DNA from: Rhizopus sp. PT2906
Lineage: Eukaryota; Mucoromycota; Mucoromycetes; Mucorales; Rhizopodaceae
Direction of reading: 5' to 3'
Assembly: GCA_025529335.1 (NCBI GenBank)
Contig: JAMYHX010000662.1
Location: 1 to 18,745, forward strand
Length of the DNA: 18,745 nt
Below, piece after piece: positions 17,878 through 18,745 of this stretch (its first letter is position 1; every line of letters begins with the position of its first letter). Both the position numbers and the translations under genes were made by a program. Under the pieces are notes generated by a model that searched no databases, was not told where the DNA came from, and was given only the letters and a program-made list of their open reading frames with translations.

Positions 17878-18310
17878 TATTTTGACTTATCAATCTTCCT
17901 TTCATTTTGAATAAAGGACTACTAGACGTCTCGTTTCTTGCTACTCTTTTATTACTCAGTAAATTTTATATATAATTAAGCCAAAATATCTCATTTGTCT
18001 CGTCTATCACTGCATACGCTGAGCTTTACAATTGTGTAGGAATCCAGTTGAGAGTTCGAACATATATCATAGATACAAGTAAGGTACCTTTATAGTATTC
18101 ACTGTAATTGATGTTGCTTGTAGTGATGATTTGCAATTGAAGTTTAATAAAAATACAAAATTTCTTTAATTCGATGTTGAGATAGAATAAATTTCTATAC
18201 CATCGAAGCAAAAAAGAAAAAATGTTAGAAATAGTGTACTTTCCACTGTCAATTAAGTAAACAATTTTCCAGAACCATGGTCGTATATCTGTTTGACAAG
18301 ACGAACCAAG
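17878..18310. other. AT-rich region, no gene recognised
   Basis: The only long open frame (minus strand, 18026-18313) has low-complexity, hydrophobic/aromatic composition and no family resemblance. It ends at the edge of the direct repeat, so it is not called. Confidence 0.4.
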
Positions 18311-18441
18311 CACTAGTCTATCCAGAATGCCCTTCCTCTAACACACTCAAGGTTGCTTCAAGCCTCAAAGTATGCTTAGGATAAGACCGCCTAAAACTAG
18401 TACGTAAAAGCCAGATCAAACCGGTTGGCAAAGTGGTGATC
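18311..18441 (+). repeat. direct repeat, copy 1 (131 bp)
   Basis: Starts CACTAGTCTATCCAG and ends AAAGTGGTGATC. It matches copy 2 at offset 304 with only three differences over 131 bp (T/C at 18314, A/G at 18345, A/G at 18349). It contains palindromes ACTAGT, TACGTA and AACCGGTT. The family is not recognised. Confidence 0.9.
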
Positions 18442-18614
18442 ATAGCAAGTAGGTTGCTAGAATTACAAAGGCTGTGCTTGGAAGTTGAATACTACAAAAA
18501 CCTTGACTTTCATGTAAACATGGAGTGAAAAAAAAGTTTAGAAAGGCAAAGCTAGATGATAAAGATTATGATTATACCTACGTTTGAGCAATCTCATAAA
18601 TAAAAGCAAATTGA

Positions 18615-18745
18615 CACCAGTCTATCCAGAATGCCCTTCCTCTAACACGCTCGAGGTTGCTTCAAGCCTCAAAGTATGCTTAGGATAAGACCGCCTAAAA
18701 CTAGTACGTAAAAGCCAGATCAAACCGGTTGGCAAAGTGGTGATC
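18615..18745 (+). repeat. direct repeat, copy 2 (cut by window end)
   Basis: Near-identical to 18311-18441. The match is still running at the last base of the window, so the true repeat unit is longer, possibly a 304-bp tandem unit. The 173 bp between the copies (18442-18614) is unique within the window. Confidence 0.9.

Noticed and set aside
17822..17920. Intron GAG|GTATCA...AAAG after the Nma111-like fragment
   Set aside because: The GTATCATTCTA itself encodes the conserved GIIL, and the downstream sequence does not continue the protease.
18026..18313. 95-residue minus-strand frame next to the direct repeat
   Set aside because: Briefly considered as a retrotransposon reverse-transcriptase scrap, but no conserved motif was found.
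18419..18495. tRNA gene in the direct repeat
   Set aside because: The A-box-like stretch is suggestive, but no cloverleaf with paired acceptor, anticodon and T arms could be drawn. Kept only as a speculative SINE hint.

Overview
This window reads as nuclear DNA of a filamentous fungus, most likely a Mucorales-type zygomycete (Mucor/Rhizopus relatives). The evidence is AT-rich intergenic DNA, many very short GT..AG introns (about 47-63 nt) with GTAAGT-like donors, AATAAA-type 3' signals, a zygomycete-style carotenoid oxygenase and IS630/Tc1-type transposase relics. The genus is inferred, not shown.

Left half (1-9000), conserved and gene-dense: the 3' part of the spliceosomal PRP3 gene (+); a tiny secreted protein (-); ribosomal protein eL42 (+), whose initiator ATG sits alone in its own exon; a Cce1/Ydc2-type mitochondrial Holliday-junction resolvase (+); a carotenoid cleavage oxygenase (-) that converges on the resolvase with only 5 bp between the stop codons; and an ER-lumenal DnaJ of the Scj1 type (-) ending in a KDEL-like HQEL.

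Middle (9000-12150): a six-exon gene (-) for a membrane-anchored 950-residue protein of two tandem amidohydrolase modules. The first keeps its metal ligands; the second has lost the HxH motif.

Right part (12400-18745), rearranged accessory DNA: a Rab-type GTPase gene (-) without its first exon(s); an N-terminal transposase half (+) and a C-terminal transposase half (-) lying tail to tail; a four-exon gene for an unrecognised 558-residue protein with a PD-(D/E)XK nuclease signature; an orphan fragment of an Nma111-type protease; and a directly repeated element of at least 131 bp, whose second copy runs off the window. The genes form no obvious shared pathway. The left side is housekeeping synteny and the right side looks like a transposon-driven breakpoint zone. 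Exon boundaries were assigned by eye from splice motifs, frame and protein-family continuity.
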